A DNA stretch of 64,000 nt from positions 1,171,946-1,235,945 of the forward strand of contig NC_008618.1 in the NCBI RefSeq assembly GCF_000010425.1, read 5' to 3'. Under the pieces are notes generated by a model, which was given only the letters and a program-made list of their open reading frames with translations, did no database searches and was not told the origin of the DNA. Of the stretch, positions 1 through 10,176 are shown piece after piece (within the stretch, counting starts at the first letter, position 1; each line of letters opens with the position of its first letter). This stretch comes from Bifidobacterium adolescentis ATCC 15703 (GTDB lineage: Bacteria > Actinomycetota > Actinomycetes > Actinomycetales > Bifidobacteriaceae). The translations under genes were made by a program, and so were the position numbers.

Positions 1-456
1 CGCAAGTTCCGTTTCAACCGGTTCGAACACGCCGGCTTCCACGGACCGCGATACCTGCGTCTCCCCCTCAGCCGGCGTGACACGTACTGTATGCGCGTTC
101 TGCAATGCCGCGCAACCGCGGAATACGGTGACGCCGCGATGCGCCAGCAGGCCCGTCAGCCCTTTCGTCATCGTTTCCACGGTGGAGACGCGGAAATCAC
201 GTAATCTGCCGAAATCGATGCTCTGCAGCGTGGCGTTGATGCCCATGCGTTCGGCGTTATGGATGGTTTCGACGCTATGCACGGCAGTCAACAATGCCTT
301 CGATGGGATGCATCCGCGGTTGAGGCATGTGCCACCGAGCGTACCGTCACGTTCGATCAACGCCACCGATTTGCCGAGTTCCGCGGCACGCAGTGCCGTA
401 GAGTAACCGCCGGGGCCGGCTCCGATGATAGCGATGTCGAAATGCTGTTGAACCAT
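1..456 (-). CDS. lpdA: Dihydrolipoamide dehydrogenase, N-terminal part (cut by window edge)
   Basis: The first 152 codons of a flavoprotein disulfide reductase read leftward out of the window. The N-terminus carries the FAD-binding dinucleotide motif GAGPGGY about ten residues in. It is followed by GGTCLNRGCIPSK, whose two cysteines, four residues apart, are the redox-active disulfide of lipoamide dehydrogenases. The family reoxidises dihydrolipoyl groups with NAD+. Bifidobacteria generally lack a pyruvate dehydrogenase complex, so the physiological partner is unclear. The ATG at 454-456 opens the frame and no other in-frame start precedes the FAD motif. Mercuric or glutathione reductase relatives share these motifs; the spacing and the CLNRGCIPSK wording favour Lpd. 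Confidence 0.85.
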   Translation of the reverse strand, partial: MVQQHFDIAIIGAGPGGYSTALRAAELGKSVALIERDGTLGGTCLNRGCIPSKALLTAVHSVETIHNAERMGINATLQSIDFGRLRDFRVSTVETMTKGLTGLLAHRGVTVFRGCAALQNAHTVRVTPAEGETQVSRSVEAGVFEPVETELA

Positions 457-549
457 ATTGAATCCCAATTCGTTCCTCATTGATTCGTTTGCACGCACGT
501 GAAGTGAGCTTTTGTTCGATGCGAGCAATCGTTTTCCATGGTAATGGAA

Positions 550-576
550 AAGCCGTCAGTTGTTCGCTGACGGCTT
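550..576 (-). terminator. Rho-independent terminator after the DUF3043 gene
   Basis: A 10-bp perfect stem (AAGCCGTCAG / CTGACGGCTT) with a 7-nt loop is followed on the minus strand by TTTTCC. It lies just downstream of the stop of the DUF3043 gene and upstream of lpdA, so it separates the two minus-strand units. Confidence 0.75.
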
Positions 577-605
577 GAAAAATCACCGGCGGTTCTCGAT
601 ACCGA

Positions 606-1208
606 TCACTCCGGCCAGTGTCCACGCTTCGGGTAACGAGGCTTCGGAAGCCTCCAACGGCGAATCTGGAGGGCACGGCTCCACGCATAGGAACCGGAAC
701 GCATGCCCTTGGCCACGGACTGCTCACCGAATTTCTCGATGAGCTTCTTCTTGAGCTTGTGCCACATGACCGCCACGTCGATAATCACGGCGAACAAGTA
801 GACATACATGATCAGCATGAGCGGCAACGCCAATGCAGGCCACTTGTAGGTGACGACCATGGATCCGATCAGGATTATGAACGCGACCGGGATGAAGAAC
901 TCGCCCAGATTGAAGCGGGCATCGACGTAGTCACGGATGTAGATGCGCCACGGCAGACGTTCCGACTTCGGCATGTGGTTGATGTCGCCTCTCTGCATGG
1001 CATCGTACTCGGCGTTCTCACGCTCACGCATACGAGCCTTGGCGGCTTTACGGCTTGCCTCGCGATCCTTGGGGACCAGCGGACGGAGATTCTGCGCCTG
1101 GGCGTCCTTGCGCTTCGGGGTTGGACGGCCCTTGCCGGAGGTCGGCTGTGCAGCCTTGCTCTCGACGTTCTCCTGCGCCGGTTCTTCCTTCTTGGTAAAC
1201 AAACTCAT
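606..1208 (-). CDS. DUF3043 family membrane protein
   Basis: 200-residue actinobacterial DUF3043-type protein of unknown function. A highly charged cytoplasmic N-terminus (residues 1 to about 90, rich in Lys, Arg and Glu, with a PTPKRKDAQAQN segment typical of the family) precedes two hydrophobic segments at about 105-150. A basic tail with a KKKLIEKFGE segment follows. I chose the ATG at 1206-1208 (MSLFTKKEE) because the upstream extension of the frame is low-complexity and unlike the family. It is monocistronic, with its own terminator, and divergent from the peptidase gene at 1391. The role is unknown; the domain assignment is by recall of family wording. Confidence 0.8.
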   Translation of the reverse strand: MSLFTKKEEPAQENVESKAAQPTSGKGRPTPKRKDAQAQNLRPLVPKDREASRKAAKARMRERENAEYDAMQRGDINHMPKSERLPWRIYIRDYVDARFNLGEFFIPVAFIILIGSMVVTYKWPALALPLMLIMYVYLFAVIIDVAVMWHKLKKKLIEKFGEQSVAKGMRSGSYAWSRALQIRRWRLPKPRYPKRGHWPE

Positions 1209-1268
1209 GCCTATAGAGCGTAAGGTGACGTATCGACGCTCGATGCCGCCCGCGGTGCCGTCTGCGTT

Positions 1269-1293
1269 GCGGTTCAAGCTGCGATTCAAGCTG
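1269..1293. repeat. Short tandem repeat in the divergent intergenic region
   Basis: Two adjacent copies of TTCAAGCTGCG lie between the DUF3043 gene and the peptidase gene. A TACAAT hexamer near 1319 could be a -10 for the rightward gene. No function can be assigned; the repeat could be a regulator site or chance. Confidence 0.35.
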
Positions 1294-1390
1294 CGGTCGG
1301 ACGGTCTGCAAAGAACAGATACAATGGACATTCGTCACACGATATTCAATCCGCGTAATACACACGCATATATAGGGAGCATCAAGGATT

Positions 1391-2758
1391 ATGACAGCTT
1401 TAGGAGCCGAAGAGATCCGCACGCGCGTCGAGTCGGATTTCAACCGCATCGTCGACGTGTTGAACCAGAAGATCGCCTTGCAGTCGATTTCCGCGAAAGG
1501 CATCACCGCCGATCATATGAAGCGTTCCGCGCAATTCGTGGCGGACCTGCTGCGCGAGGTCGGCGTCGATACGAAGGTGGTGCAGTCGCACAACCCTGAC
1601 GGCACGCCGGGCGCTTGGGAGGTCATCGGTTCCAAAAACGTCAGCGAGGATGCGCCGACGGTGCTGCTGTACGCGCACCATGACGTGCAGCCGGTGCCGG
1701 ATCCGAGCGTATGGAACACCGACCCGTTCGTCGGCACTGAAATCGACACGCGTCTGTACGGCCGCGGAGCCGCGGACGACGGCGGTGGAATCGCCATTCA
1801 TTCCGGTGCGCTGAAAGCGCTTGAAGACGATCTGAAGGTGAACATCAAGGTGTTCATCGAAGGTGAGGAGGAGATGGGTTCTCCGAGCTTCATTCCGTTC
1901 ATCGAAGAGCACCGGGACGAGTTCGCTTCCGATGTGATCATTGTGGCCGATTCGGGCAACTGGTCCGCTGAGATTCCGTCGCTGACCACGTCGCTGCGTG
2001 GCAACACCGATATTGATGTGCATGTCAAGGCGTTGGAACATCCGGTGCATTCCGGCCAGTATGGCGGCCCGATTCTTGACGCGAACACGCTGGCTGCGAT
2101 GTTGATTTCCTCCATGTACGACGCCAATGGCGATTTGGCCGTGCCGGGCGTTGCGTCCGAGGAACCGGTTGGCGGCCTGCAGCGTGATATGGACGAGGCG
2201 ACTGTGCGTGCCGACGCGGGCATCGTCGAATCGTATCGTCTTGCCGGCACCGGTTCGCTCGCCGCGCGTCTGTGGACGAAGCCCAGCGTCACCGTCATCG
2301 GGTTCGACGCGCATCCGGTGGAAGGATCCTTCAACGTCATCTCTCCTGAAACCACGTTCCGTCTGAGCTTGCGCACCGCGCCGAACCAGCGCCCGGAAGA
2401 GGCCCAGGAGGCGTTGGCCAAGTTCATGGTGGAGCATGCGCCGTTCGGTGCCGAAGTGTGGGTCGACAAGCTCGACAACGGCATGGGCTGGGCCATGGAT
2501 CCGAACGCTGAGGCCACCAAGGACGCCATGGACGCCATGGAGGAAGCGTTCGGTGTGGCTCCGGTCAACAAGGGCGAGGGTGGCTCCATCCCGTTCATTC
2601 CGGAATTGCAGCGCATCTTCCCGAAGGCGCAGGTGCTGGTCACCGGTCCGGAGGATCCGAAGGCCAACGCGCATAGCCCGAACGAGTCCATCAGTCTGCC
2701 GGCGTTGAAGAACAACGTCATCACCGAAGCGTTGCTGCTGGATAAGCTCGCCAAGTAA
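1391..2758 (+). CDS. M20 family metallo-dipeptidase
   Basis: 455-residue zinc peptidase of the M20/M25/M40 group, probably a cytoplasmic dipeptidase. Metal and catalytic motifs are visible in order: YAHHDVQPVP (metal His and catalytic Asp), GRGAADDGGG (bridging Asp), EGEEEMGS (catalytic Glu pair), an Asp in VADSGNW, and the terminal His in NAHSPNES. The dimerisation lid sits between about residues 200 and 320, beginning near LTTSLRG and HPVHSGQYGG. The ATG at 1391 is preceded by AAGGATT. Full length for the family. It is followed by a strong hairpin terminator. Substrate specificity cannot be read from sequence; a carnosinase-like dipeptidase role in peptide nitrogen use is likely. Confidence 0.88.
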   Translation: MTALGAEEIRTRVESDFNRIVDVLNQKIALQSISAKGITADHMKRSAQFVADLLREVGVDTKVVQSHNPDGTPGAWEVIGSKNVSEDAPTVLLYAHHDVQPVPDPSVWNTDPFVGTEIDTRLYGRGAADDGGGIAIHSGALKALEDDLKVNIKVFIEGEEEMGSPSFIPFIEEHRDEFASDVIIVADSGNWSAEIPSLTTSLRGNTDIDVHVKALEHPVHSGQYGGPILDANTLAAMLISSMYDANGDLAVPGVASEEPVGGLQRDMDEATVRADAGIVESYRLAGTGSLAARLWTKPSVTVIGFDAHPVEGSFNVISPETTFRLSLRTAPNQRPEEAQEALAKFMVEHAPFGAEVWVDKLDNGMGWAMDPNAEATKDAMDAMEEAFGVAPVNKGEGGSIPFIPELQRIFPKAQVLVTGPEDPKANAHSPNESISLPALKNNVITEALLLDKLAK

Positions 2759-2788
2759 GAAGCCGTGTAAGGCTTGCCGAAATAGGAT

Positions 2789-2839
2789 AAAGCTCTCTGT
2801 CATACGATTCCGATTGGAACGTATGACAGAGAGCTTTTT
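2789..2839. terminator. Bidirectional terminator between the M20 peptidase and ykoC
   Basis: A ~17-bp stem (AAGCTCTCTGTCATACG and its complement) with a 13-nt loop has T runs or A runs on both flanks. It lies between two convergent genes and can serve both. Confidence 0.85.
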
Positions 2840-2871
2840 CATTTAGCTGCCGATTGGGGAATCATCATCCA

Positions 2872-3750
2872 TTAGTTGGACACGTTGCTGAACGCCCAAT
2901 GCCAGTAGCCGGTGTAGTATGCGGTGGCCAACGCGATTGCCGGCACCGCGATGCAGATGGCGTAGAACAGCCAGTCGACCGCATGCAGTTTCGATTCACG
3001 CGCTTGGCTTCGTGGCGCGTCGGATCCGAATCCGCGCGCTTCCATGGCGGTGGCGAGTTTCGTTCCACGTCGGATGGATACGACGAGCAGGCTGAATGCT
3101 TGCGAGAAGACGCGTTTGATGGTGCTGCCGTCGCCGAGGCCACGCGAGCGGCGTGACTGGCCGAGTGCACGCCAATCGTCCTGCAGCAGCGTGAACATGC
3201 GCATGCCGGCAAGGCCGCCGTATACGAAACGTTGCGGCAGGCGCAGAATCTGCACGAGTCCGTCGGCCAGATCGGTCGGGTCGAGTCCCAAAGCCAGAAT
3301 CACACCCGGCACGGCGATTGCGGCGACACGTAGGAATGTGGCCAACGCCAGATAGAGCGATCCTTGGGAGATGACGATGATGCCGCCCAGATTGGCCAGC
3401 ACCGTGCCGGATGTCTTGCCGTACAACGCCACGGAAACGAAGCTGCCTGTGGCCGCTATCCATACCGGCCATGTCTTGCGCAAGACCGTCCAGGGAGCCA
3501 CTCCGCCGATCCATAACAATAGCATTTCCAAACCAAACGCCACGGATGCCGAAACGACATCGAGGGTGAAGAACATCGGAATGCACAGGATCAACGCACC
3601 GATGAAACGGCTTACCGGGTTGATTTTCGCCACGAACCATGACGGTGACGCCGGCTTCGTTTCGTTACGACGTTCCTTGTGTGGCACCACGGTAATGGTT
3701 TCGAGCTTTTCATTGCCGTCGCGCCCACTGTTTTTGTTGGTTTCGAGCAT
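2872..3750 (-). CDS. ykoC: ECF transporter transmembrane component (YkoC/EcfT)
   Basis: 292-residue membrane protein of the EcfT/CbiQ family, the transmembrane coupling subunit of an energy-coupling-factor importer. A short charged N-terminus leads to NPVSRFIGALI, the typical entry to the first helix, then several helices. A cytoplasmic segment with RSRRSRGLG and a MEARGFG box holds the two Arg-containing motifs that contact the ATPase grooves. The start MLETNKNSG at 3750 is one base after the TGA stop of the ATPase gene, so the two are translationally coupled. Together with ykoD and ykoE it makes the YkoEDC-type thiamin-precursor (HMP) transporter under the upstream TPP riboswitch. Confidence 0.85.
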   Translation of the reverse strand: MLETNKNSGRDGNEKLETITVVPHKERRNETKPASPSWFVAKINPVSRFIGALILCIPMFFTLDVVSASVAFGLEMLLLWIGGVAPWTVLRKTWPVWIAATGSFVSVALYGKTSGTVLANLGGIIVISQGSLYLALATFLRVAAIAVPGVILALGLDPTDLADGLVQILRLPQRFVYGGLAGMRMFTLLQDDWRALGQSRRSRGLGDGSTIKRVFSQAFSLLVVSIRRGTKLATAMEARGFGSDAPRSQARESKLHAVDWLFYAICIAVPAIALATAYYTGYWHWAFSNVSN

Positions 3751-3751
3751 G

Positions 3752-5245
3752 TCACTCCCCCTCTCTGACCAAAATACGGCGTGCGCCCAGCGCTTCGATG
3801 AGCGGCTCATCGTGCGTAATCATGATGACCGCGCAACCTTGGTCGCGCGCACCGGCGATCAATTGGACCATGCTGGTCCACGTGGTGAAATCCTGTCCGA
3901 ATGTCGGCTCGTCCATGACCAGCACTTTTGGCGCGGCAGCCAGCATGGACGCCACGGACAGTCTTCTTTTCTCACCGCCCGATAGGGTGAATGGATTCGC
4001 TTTGGCGAAGCGGGAAAGATTCAGGCGTTCCAACAGCCTGTCGGCGATGGAATACGCCTCCTCGTCGGTTTTGCCCATGGATTTGGGGCCGATGGCTACC
4101 TCGTCTCGCACGGTGGATGCGGCGAACTGGTGTTCCGGCTCTTGGAACACCATGCCGATACGTCCCAGCAAGTCGCGGCTTTTCCATGTGATCACATTGT
4201 TTTCGCGATGGGGAGGTACCAGATCGTCCGCCATGCATACACGTCCTGCTATCGGTTTGAGCAGTCCTGCGAGAGTGAGTCCGAATGTGGATTTGCCCAC
4301 GCCGTTTCTGCCGGTCAACGCGGTCACCTCACCGGAATGGAATTCGAGGTCGATATGCTCGCCGAGCGGGAAATCATAGCCGAAGCTCAGATCCCGCGTG
4401 TAAAGCACGACGTCCTGCGGTTGCCGGATTTGTTCCGGTTTGGGCGCGTGGCTTTCGATGGTGCGGCCCGGCACCCACGCACCGCCGTCGGCAAGCACCT
4501 GACCCATGTGGCCGAACACTTCGTCTGGAGTGCCGTCGGCGATTACGCCGCCGACGTTCGAATCGACTTCGGGCTTGCCCAGCACGATGACGCGGTCGAC
4601 CAGGTCGAGCCACACGTCGATATGATGTTCCACCACAACCAGCGTCTCATGGGTTTGTTCGAGGACGTGGCGGACAGCGTCGTGCACTTCCTTGACACCG
4701 TCCGGGTCAAGGTTGGCGGTCGGTTCGTCAAGCAGCAGCAGGCCAGGGTGCATGGCCAGCACGCCCGCCAAGGCGAGGCGCTGACGTTGCCCGCCGGAAA
4801 GTCCTCGTGTGGAGCGGTCGAACGCCATGTAGTCGAGCCCGACGATGTCAAGGGCGGCTCGTGCCCGGTTCCAGATTTCATCTTTCGGCAGGTTCAGGTT
4901 CTCACAGCCGAATGCGGTGTCGTCTCCGGCACGTTCGAGAATCGTCTGCGAGTCCGGGTCCTGAAGCACCAGCCCGCAACGTCCGCGCGCTTGTCTGGCG
5001 TCGACGCCGTCGATGAGCAGCTCGCCTTCCTGCTCGCCTTCGTCATCTCCACCGAGCACGCCGGCCAAACCGGACATCAGGGTTGATTTGCCTGCGCCGG
5101 AAGCGCCAAGCAACAGTACCCGCTCCCCCGGTTTGATGTCGAAGTCGACGTGTCGTAGCGCGAAATCCTTACGTGAGGCGTGTCTCCATCCCCAATCATG
5201 TGCGGTCACGCCGGCCGCTGTTGTGTTCTGAACGTCAGTGGTCAT
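3752..5245 (-). CDS. ykoD: Double-ATPase ECF ABC subunit (YkoD type)
   Basis: 497 residues containing two complete ABC ATPase domains in one chain. The first has Walker A GASGAGKST, signature LSGGQRQRLALAG and Walker B LLLLDEPTANLD. The second has Walker A GRNGVGKST, Q-loop FQEPEHQFA, signature LSGGEKRRLSVA and Walker B VLVMDEPTFGQD. This A-A fusion matches YkoD, the energizing subunit of the hydroxymethylpyrimidine/thiamin ECF system. The ATG at 5245 starts the frame. It sits between ykoE and ykoC on the same strand. A hairpin in the 120-nt gap after ykoE may reduce expression relative to ykoE. Confidence 0.88.
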   Translation of the reverse strand: MTTDVQNTTAAGVTAHDWGWRHASRKDFALRHVDFDIKPGERVLLLGASGAGKSTLMSGLAGVLGGDDEGEQEGELLIDGVDARQARGRCGLVLQDPDSQTILERAGDDTAFGCENLNLPKDEIWNRARAALDIVGLDYMAFDRSTRGLSGGQRQRLALAGVLAMHPGLLLLDEPTANLDPDGVKEVHDAVRHVLEQTHETLVVVEHHIDVWLDLVDRVIVLGKPEVDSNVGGVIADGTPDEVFGHMGQVLADGGAWVPGRTIESHAPKPEQIRQPQDVVLYTRDLSFGYDFPLGEHIDLEFHSGEVTALTGRNGVGKSTFGLTLAGLLKPIAGRVCMADDLVPPHRENNVITWKSRDLLGRIGMVFQEPEHQFAASTVRDEVAIGPKSMGKTDEEAYSIADRLLERLNLSRFAKANPFTLSGGEKRRLSVASMLAAAPKVLVMDEPTFGQDFTTWTSMVQLIAGARDQGCAVIMITHDEPLIEALGARRILVREGE

Positions 5246-5316
5246 TCGTCGTTCTTTCTTCTGATTGTCATGCTGTTGTTTCGTATGCCGTTGTCATGCG
5301 ATGCGCCATCACAAGA

Positions 5317-5350
5317 AAATCCCGCACCACCTTGATGTGATGCGGGATTT
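5317..5350 (-). terminator. Internal terminator/attenuator between ykoE and ykoD
   Basis: A 10-bp stem (AAATCCCGCA / TGCGGGATTT) with a 14-nt loop is followed on the minus strand by TTTTC. It lies after the ykoE stop and before ykoD, so it could set a ykoE:ykoDC expression ratio or end a ykoE-only transcript. Confidence 0.7.
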
Positions 5351-5365
5351 GCTTGCATCGGACAA

Positions 5366-5980
5366 TCAGACCAGTTCCTGCGTACGACCGGATTCGAAGC
5401 GGTCGAGCACGCCGGTCTTGGCGATGGCCACCTGCAGGAGGTACATCACCGCGCCGGCGAGCACCGCGCCGGAAATGGCGGAGGCGATCAGGTAGATGCT
5501 GACGCGTAGCGCGCTCCAAGCCGGATTGGTAAGCCAGTAGTACAGGCCGCAGCCGACGCCTGCAAGTGCGCCGGAGATCGTGGTGGACAGCAGGTCCCAC
5601 TTCTTATAGGCGAAGAGGGCAAGACCGATTTCGGCGCCGAGGCCCTGCACGATGCCGACGATCAGCGAGCCGCCGACACCCCACTGGTTGCCCATGGTGA
5701 GTTCGAGCGCGGCCGCGAGGGTTTCCGCGAACAGTGCGGCTCCAGGCTTGCGCACGATGATGGCGGCCAGAGGGCCTGCGAACAGCCAGAAAGCGTTAAG
5801 CAGGCCTTCGAAGCCTGGAGTCACCGCCTCGAAGAGGGCCAGCGGCGCGGTGCAGACGATGTCCCAGCCCCAGAAAATCACGCCGGATGCGACGGCGATG
5901 ATGGCTGCGACGACGATATCGACCACGCGCCACTTGTTGTTGTGTTTGCGAACTGCGGAAGACTGGTTTTCTTCAGTCAT
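5366..5980 (-). CDS. ykoE: Thiamin-precursor ECF substrate-binding subunit YkoE
   Basis: 204-residue S component of an ECF importer. The charged N-terminus is followed by KWRVVDIVVAAIIAVASG, the signature entry of YkoE proteins. About five further hydrophobic segments contain GGSLIVGIVQGLGAE and a conserved Trp-rich first loop (FWGWDIV). The family binds thiamin or its HMP moiety and couples to YkoC/YkoD, which are encoded next. A TPP riboswitch lies directly upstream, which supports the substrate assignment independently. A paralogue lies at 47076-47732. The start at 5980 has purine-rich sequence upstream (AGAGAAAGGCAC on the coding strand). Confidence 0.88.
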   Translation of the reverse strand: MTEENQSSAVRKHNNKWRVVDIVVAAIIAVASGVIFWGWDIVCTAPLALFEAVTPGFEGLLNAFWLFAGPLAAIIVRKPGAALFAETLAAALELTMGNQWGVGGSLIVGIVQGLGAEIGLALFAYKKWDLLSTTISGALAGVGCGLYYWLTNPAWSALRVSIYLIASAISGAVLAGAVMYLLQVAIAKTGVLDRFESGRTQELV

Positions 5981-6026
5981 GGGATATGTGCCTTTCTCTT
6001 TTCGTCAAGGCACGGGAAATAGAGAG

Positions 6027-6108
6027 ACGTCCGTGCGCCGGCATTACCCGGTATACGTTCATACGGTTGAAGCGGTTGCTTCCTCTCAGCCATTCGGCCC
6101 CCGTGTCT
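6027..6108 (-). promoter_or_regulatory. TPP (THI-box) riboswitch upstream of ykoEDC
   Basis: On the minus strand the conserved GGCTGAGAGG (pyrimidine-sensing arm) and CCGGGTAATGCCGGCG (thiazole/pyrophosphate arm) occur in the right order and spacing. A run of Gs precedes the first, as in canonical thiamin pyrophosphate riboswitches. The 3' end is about 47 nt from the ykoE start. It is expected to lower expression of the transporter when TPP is plentiful. Confidence 0.92.
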
Positions 6109-6232
6109 GCGCCTGATATTACACAGGACCCACGATTTACGTCAGTTTTGTCTCATAACGGATTCCGTATTCCGTGGCTGAGTCGCATTCCGATGTGTTG
6201 TTTTGGAGGAACGCTCCAACCGTATGGTGATT

Positions 6233-7354
6233 TTATTGAGGCAGTCTCATCAGCGATTCGGCAAGATTCTTGAATGTTTCTCCGATACCGTCCGACCGCA
6301 ACGCGCCCTCTTTGGTTAGGACTGCGGGCCGGCCTGCTTCGCCGGTTTCGCGCAGTTCAGGCTCCAATGGGAGTTGTGCGAGCAGTGGCACTTCATAGCC
6401 GAGGCTGTGGGTCAGCTGTTCGGATACGCGTGCGCCGCCACCTTCGCCGAAGATACGTAGCTTCTCGCCTTTGTGCTCGTAGTAGCTCATGTTCTCCACG
6501 ACGCCGCGAACTTTCATCGGCACCTGCAATGCCACCAGGCCGGATCGTACCGCGATGTCGGAGGCGGATGGCTGCGGTGTGGTGACCACCACCAGTTCGG
6601 CGTTCGGCAGTGCCTGTGCCACGGAAATCGCCATGTCGCCGGTGCCGGGCGCCAGGTCGAGCAGCAATACGTCCGGCTCGCCCCACCATACGTCGGATAG
6701 GAATTGTTCCAAGGAGCGTTGCAGTCTTGGACCACGCCATAGGATGGCTCTGTCCGCGCCGGCGAACATGCCGATGGAGATCAGTTTCACACCCCATGCG
6801 GTGACGGGCATGAGCATGCCGTTGAGGTTCGTGGGCTGTGATTGCACGCCGAATAGCCTGGGCAGCGAGAAACCGTAGATGTCGGCGTCGATGGCGGCGG
6901 TATCGTAGCCGAGCGCCGCGAATGTGGCTGCCAGATTGGCGGTGACAGACGATTTGCCCACGCCGCCTTTGCCGGAGGCGATGGCGAAGATGCGGGTTCT
7001 GATGCCGGGTTTGTTGAACGGGTTCTGTTTACGTTCCGCTTTGAGGCCGGCCACCAGCTGGGTGAGTTTGTCTTGGCTCATGGAGCCGACTTCGATGCTG
7101 GGAATCAACGTGGCATCGGGATAGGAGGCGACCGCGCCGTTGATCTGGTTGGTGATGGTCTGCGACAGCGGACAGCCTTCCACGGTCAGTTCGACCCGCA
7201 CCCGTACGTCGTACGTGTTGGTTTCGCCTGCCACTGGCGTGGCGTCAATGGCTGCGATCATGCCCAAGTCGGTGACGGACCTGCCCAGTTCGGGGTCAAT
7301 CACTTTGCTTAGCCGTTCGTAGATGCGCGCTTCGATGGTGCGCTCGTCGCTCAT
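6233..7354 (-). CDS. mrp: Mrp/ApbC-type P-loop NTPase
   Basis: 373-residue Mrp/NBP35 family ATPase implicated in Fe-S cluster carriage. Residues 1 to about 95 form a DUF59/MIP18-like domain (KVIDPELGRSVTDLGM). The deviant Walker A GKGGVGKSS follows at about 130, with DADIYGFSLP as the switch I/A' segment. The CPHC cluster-binding motif of E. coli ApbC is not present after ENMSY; the corresponding stretch reads YYEHKGEKLRIFG. That loss is, to my recollection, shared by other actinobacterial Mrp proteins. The ATG at 7354 has a textbook AAGGAGG seven bases upstream. It lies between ligA and the TPP-controlled ykoE. Confidence 0.88.
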   Translation of the reverse strand: MSDERTIEARIYERLSKVIDPELGRSVTDLGMIAAIDATPVAGETNTYDVRVRVELTVEGCPLSQTITNQINGAVASYPDATLIPSIEVGSMSQDKLTQLVAGLKAERKQNPFNKPGIRTRIFAIASGKGGVGKSSVTANLAATFAALGYDTAAIDADIYGFSLPRLFGVQSQPTNLNGMLMPVTAWGVKLISIGMFAGADRAILWRGPRLQRSLEQFLSDVWWGEPDVLLLDLAPGTGDMAISVAQALPNAELVVVTTPQPSASDIAVRSGLVALQVPMKVRGVVENMSYYEHKGEKLRIFGEGGGARVSEQLTHSLGYEVPLLAQLPLEPELRETGEAGRPAVLTKEGALRSDGIGETFKNLAESLMRLPQ

Positions 7355-7419
7355 GCTTCCTCCTTATGCCGCGTACCACGGTAGCGGTTCGCGGCACGGC
7401 TCGCCAGATGGTGTGGCGA

Positions 7420-10149
<2,730 letters not shown>

Positions 10150-10176
10150 TTATCGCACAAATGTTCGACCGTTTTG

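Noticed and set aside
1400..2842. A 480-codon minus-strand frame antisense to the M20 peptidase
   Set aside because: The plus-strand reading holds all catalytic motifs; the antisense product is His/Arg/Gly-rich noise.
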